The notes under the pieces: generated by a model
Database searches by the model: none
Told to the model about the DNA's origin: nothing
Seen by the model: the letters and a program-made list of their open reading frames with translations, nothing else
Translations under genes and position numbers: made by a program
Part shown: in pieces, positions 63,201 to 64,000 of the stretch
Numbering within the stretch: the stretch's first letter is position 1
Layout of the letters: the number at the start of each line of letters is the position of its first letter
Source: Neodiprion pinetum
Taxonomy: Eukaryota; Arthropoda; Insecta; Hymenoptera; Diprionidae
DNA: 64,000 bases
NCBI RefSeq assembly: GCF_021155775.2
Contig: NC_060235.2
Span: 15,711,193 to 15,775,192, forward strand
Reading direction: 5' to 3'

Positions 63201-64000
63201 TGTTTAATTTGTTCGGTTCTTAATGTTTCTTCTCTCCTCTGGCCATCGTACGGTGTTGTAACACGCCGACCAGAGAAGATGAGAAGAGTGAGATAAGGAG
63301 ATAGATCTGATAATATTTACACGTCCAAGGAGGAGCGAGATACTTATACCCACGCAAGAAACGGGATTTGAGAAACTTCGGGCTATGTCCGGAAGTGTGT
63401 TTTCCAGTTGCGCGGCCTGGAGGTGAAGAGGAAATCGAGCAAACGCAAGCGTAAATACAACTCAAGGACCCGTTTGAAACTTGAGAGACGATGGGACGAC
63501 GCGACGCCATCGCTGTGTTTAGAAAACGCCGTGGGGAGAAGTGAAGACTTCGGAACTGTTGCTGCGCCCTTTCCCTTTTCTGTCTTGCCCAAATCGCGGG
63601 GAAGGTACCCCGGTCGTTCGATTATTCCGACACCGTTCCATCATACGGAAAGTCAAGTAGGCGAAAAATGTATACAGAAACGCAGAATTATTGAAACCGT
63701 TGTCAGAGAACCACGAGGCGAACGAAACTAATTTATAAGGGCAAGAAGAAACTGGCATTAGATGCTCGCATTTTCAGACCGATCGGTGTACTTTTGGAGT
63801 CGTCTTTAAACGATCATGATAGCGAATAATCGGGTTCTCCGTTGTCAACTGAACTCACCTGTCGGAGCTTTCCGAGCTATCGTATCGATCGACGCATCGT
63901 TTCTTCCCGCAGGGTCCAACGAGGGTATCGTCCGCTGTTCTAATTTGTCCTTTGAAGGTGGTGTTGCCAACCCCCGTTGGCACTTTGTCGATACTTTTAA
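60262..64000. other. Gene-free stretch to window end
   Basis: The longest open frame of the window (minus, 60891-60262, 209 codons) lies on the complement of purine-rich DNA and shows no domain. CT-rich DNA lies at about 61956-62061, with A-rich and T-rich runs near 60898-60911 and 61217-61231. GC rises near 63400-63600 without a recognisable gene. TTTCTTCCCGCAG near 63913 is acceptor-like, but the context is uninformative. Confidence 0.35.

Overview
This window looks like non-coding DNA from an animal nuclear genome, most likely an insect and plausibly a hymenopteran such as a sawfly or wasp relative. That is inferred from moderate, uneven GC content, CpG that does not look depleted, abundant microsatellites, degenerate DNA-transposon families and a recognisable insect interspersed repeat. 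I found no tRNA, rRNA, snRNA or CRISPR array. I also found no intact protein-coding gene that I can defend. The open frames present are short, overlap on both strands, and mostly come from GC-rich or simple-repeat DNA. The window is best read as a gene desert or a very large intron.

1-11.3 kb holds three decayed protein-coding mobile-element or repeat-type genes. The first is a ubiquitin-protease-like (USP, C19 fold) pseudogene running in from the left edge with three in-frame TAA stops (1-1159). The second is a minus-strand remnant of a multi-copy invertebrate protein family with several frame breaks (8273-9227). The third is a Helitron replicase N-terminal remnant (10948-11335). Between them are a 137-bp tandem duplication, a 127-bp (GA)n tract, a 121-bp tandem repeat, an inverted repeat, and a probable tRNA-derived SINE on the minus strand.

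13-28 kb is rich in non-autonomous elements: a 0.3-kb MITE, a diverged foldback carrying an NRF1/EWG-like palindrome, a strong hairpin at 16.5 kb, and a 706-bp piggyBac-type element flanked by TTAA. A foldback family built on a TTTCTACAAG-like motif occurs at 19.9 and 22.8 kb. An interspersed repeat that I recall as widespread in insects lies at 24 kb, a Tc1-type element at 25 kb, and hAT-like fragments at 23.7 and 27.3 kb.

28-42 kb is largely featureless apart from simple repeats. 43-48 kb contains a mariner-type MITE with near-perfect ends and TA duplications, a 454-bp foldback with arms of about 165 bp, a hairpin at 45.9 kb, a hAT-like element of 387 bp, and one copy of a MITE family whose second copy sits at 58.7 kb. 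48-64 kb contains an uninterrupted C29 run, a diverged repeat of about 150 bp, a GC-rich block, and a strongly strand-asymmetric AACTCA-rich tract.

The parts do not form an operon or pathway. They record repeated invasion by at least seven transposon types. The most informative objects are the USP-like pseudogene, the TTTCTACAAG foldback family, the piggyBac-type element with three internal palindromes, and the two long hairpins that could be read as hairpin RNAs if transcribed. All family names come from reading the sequence and from memory; no database was searched.
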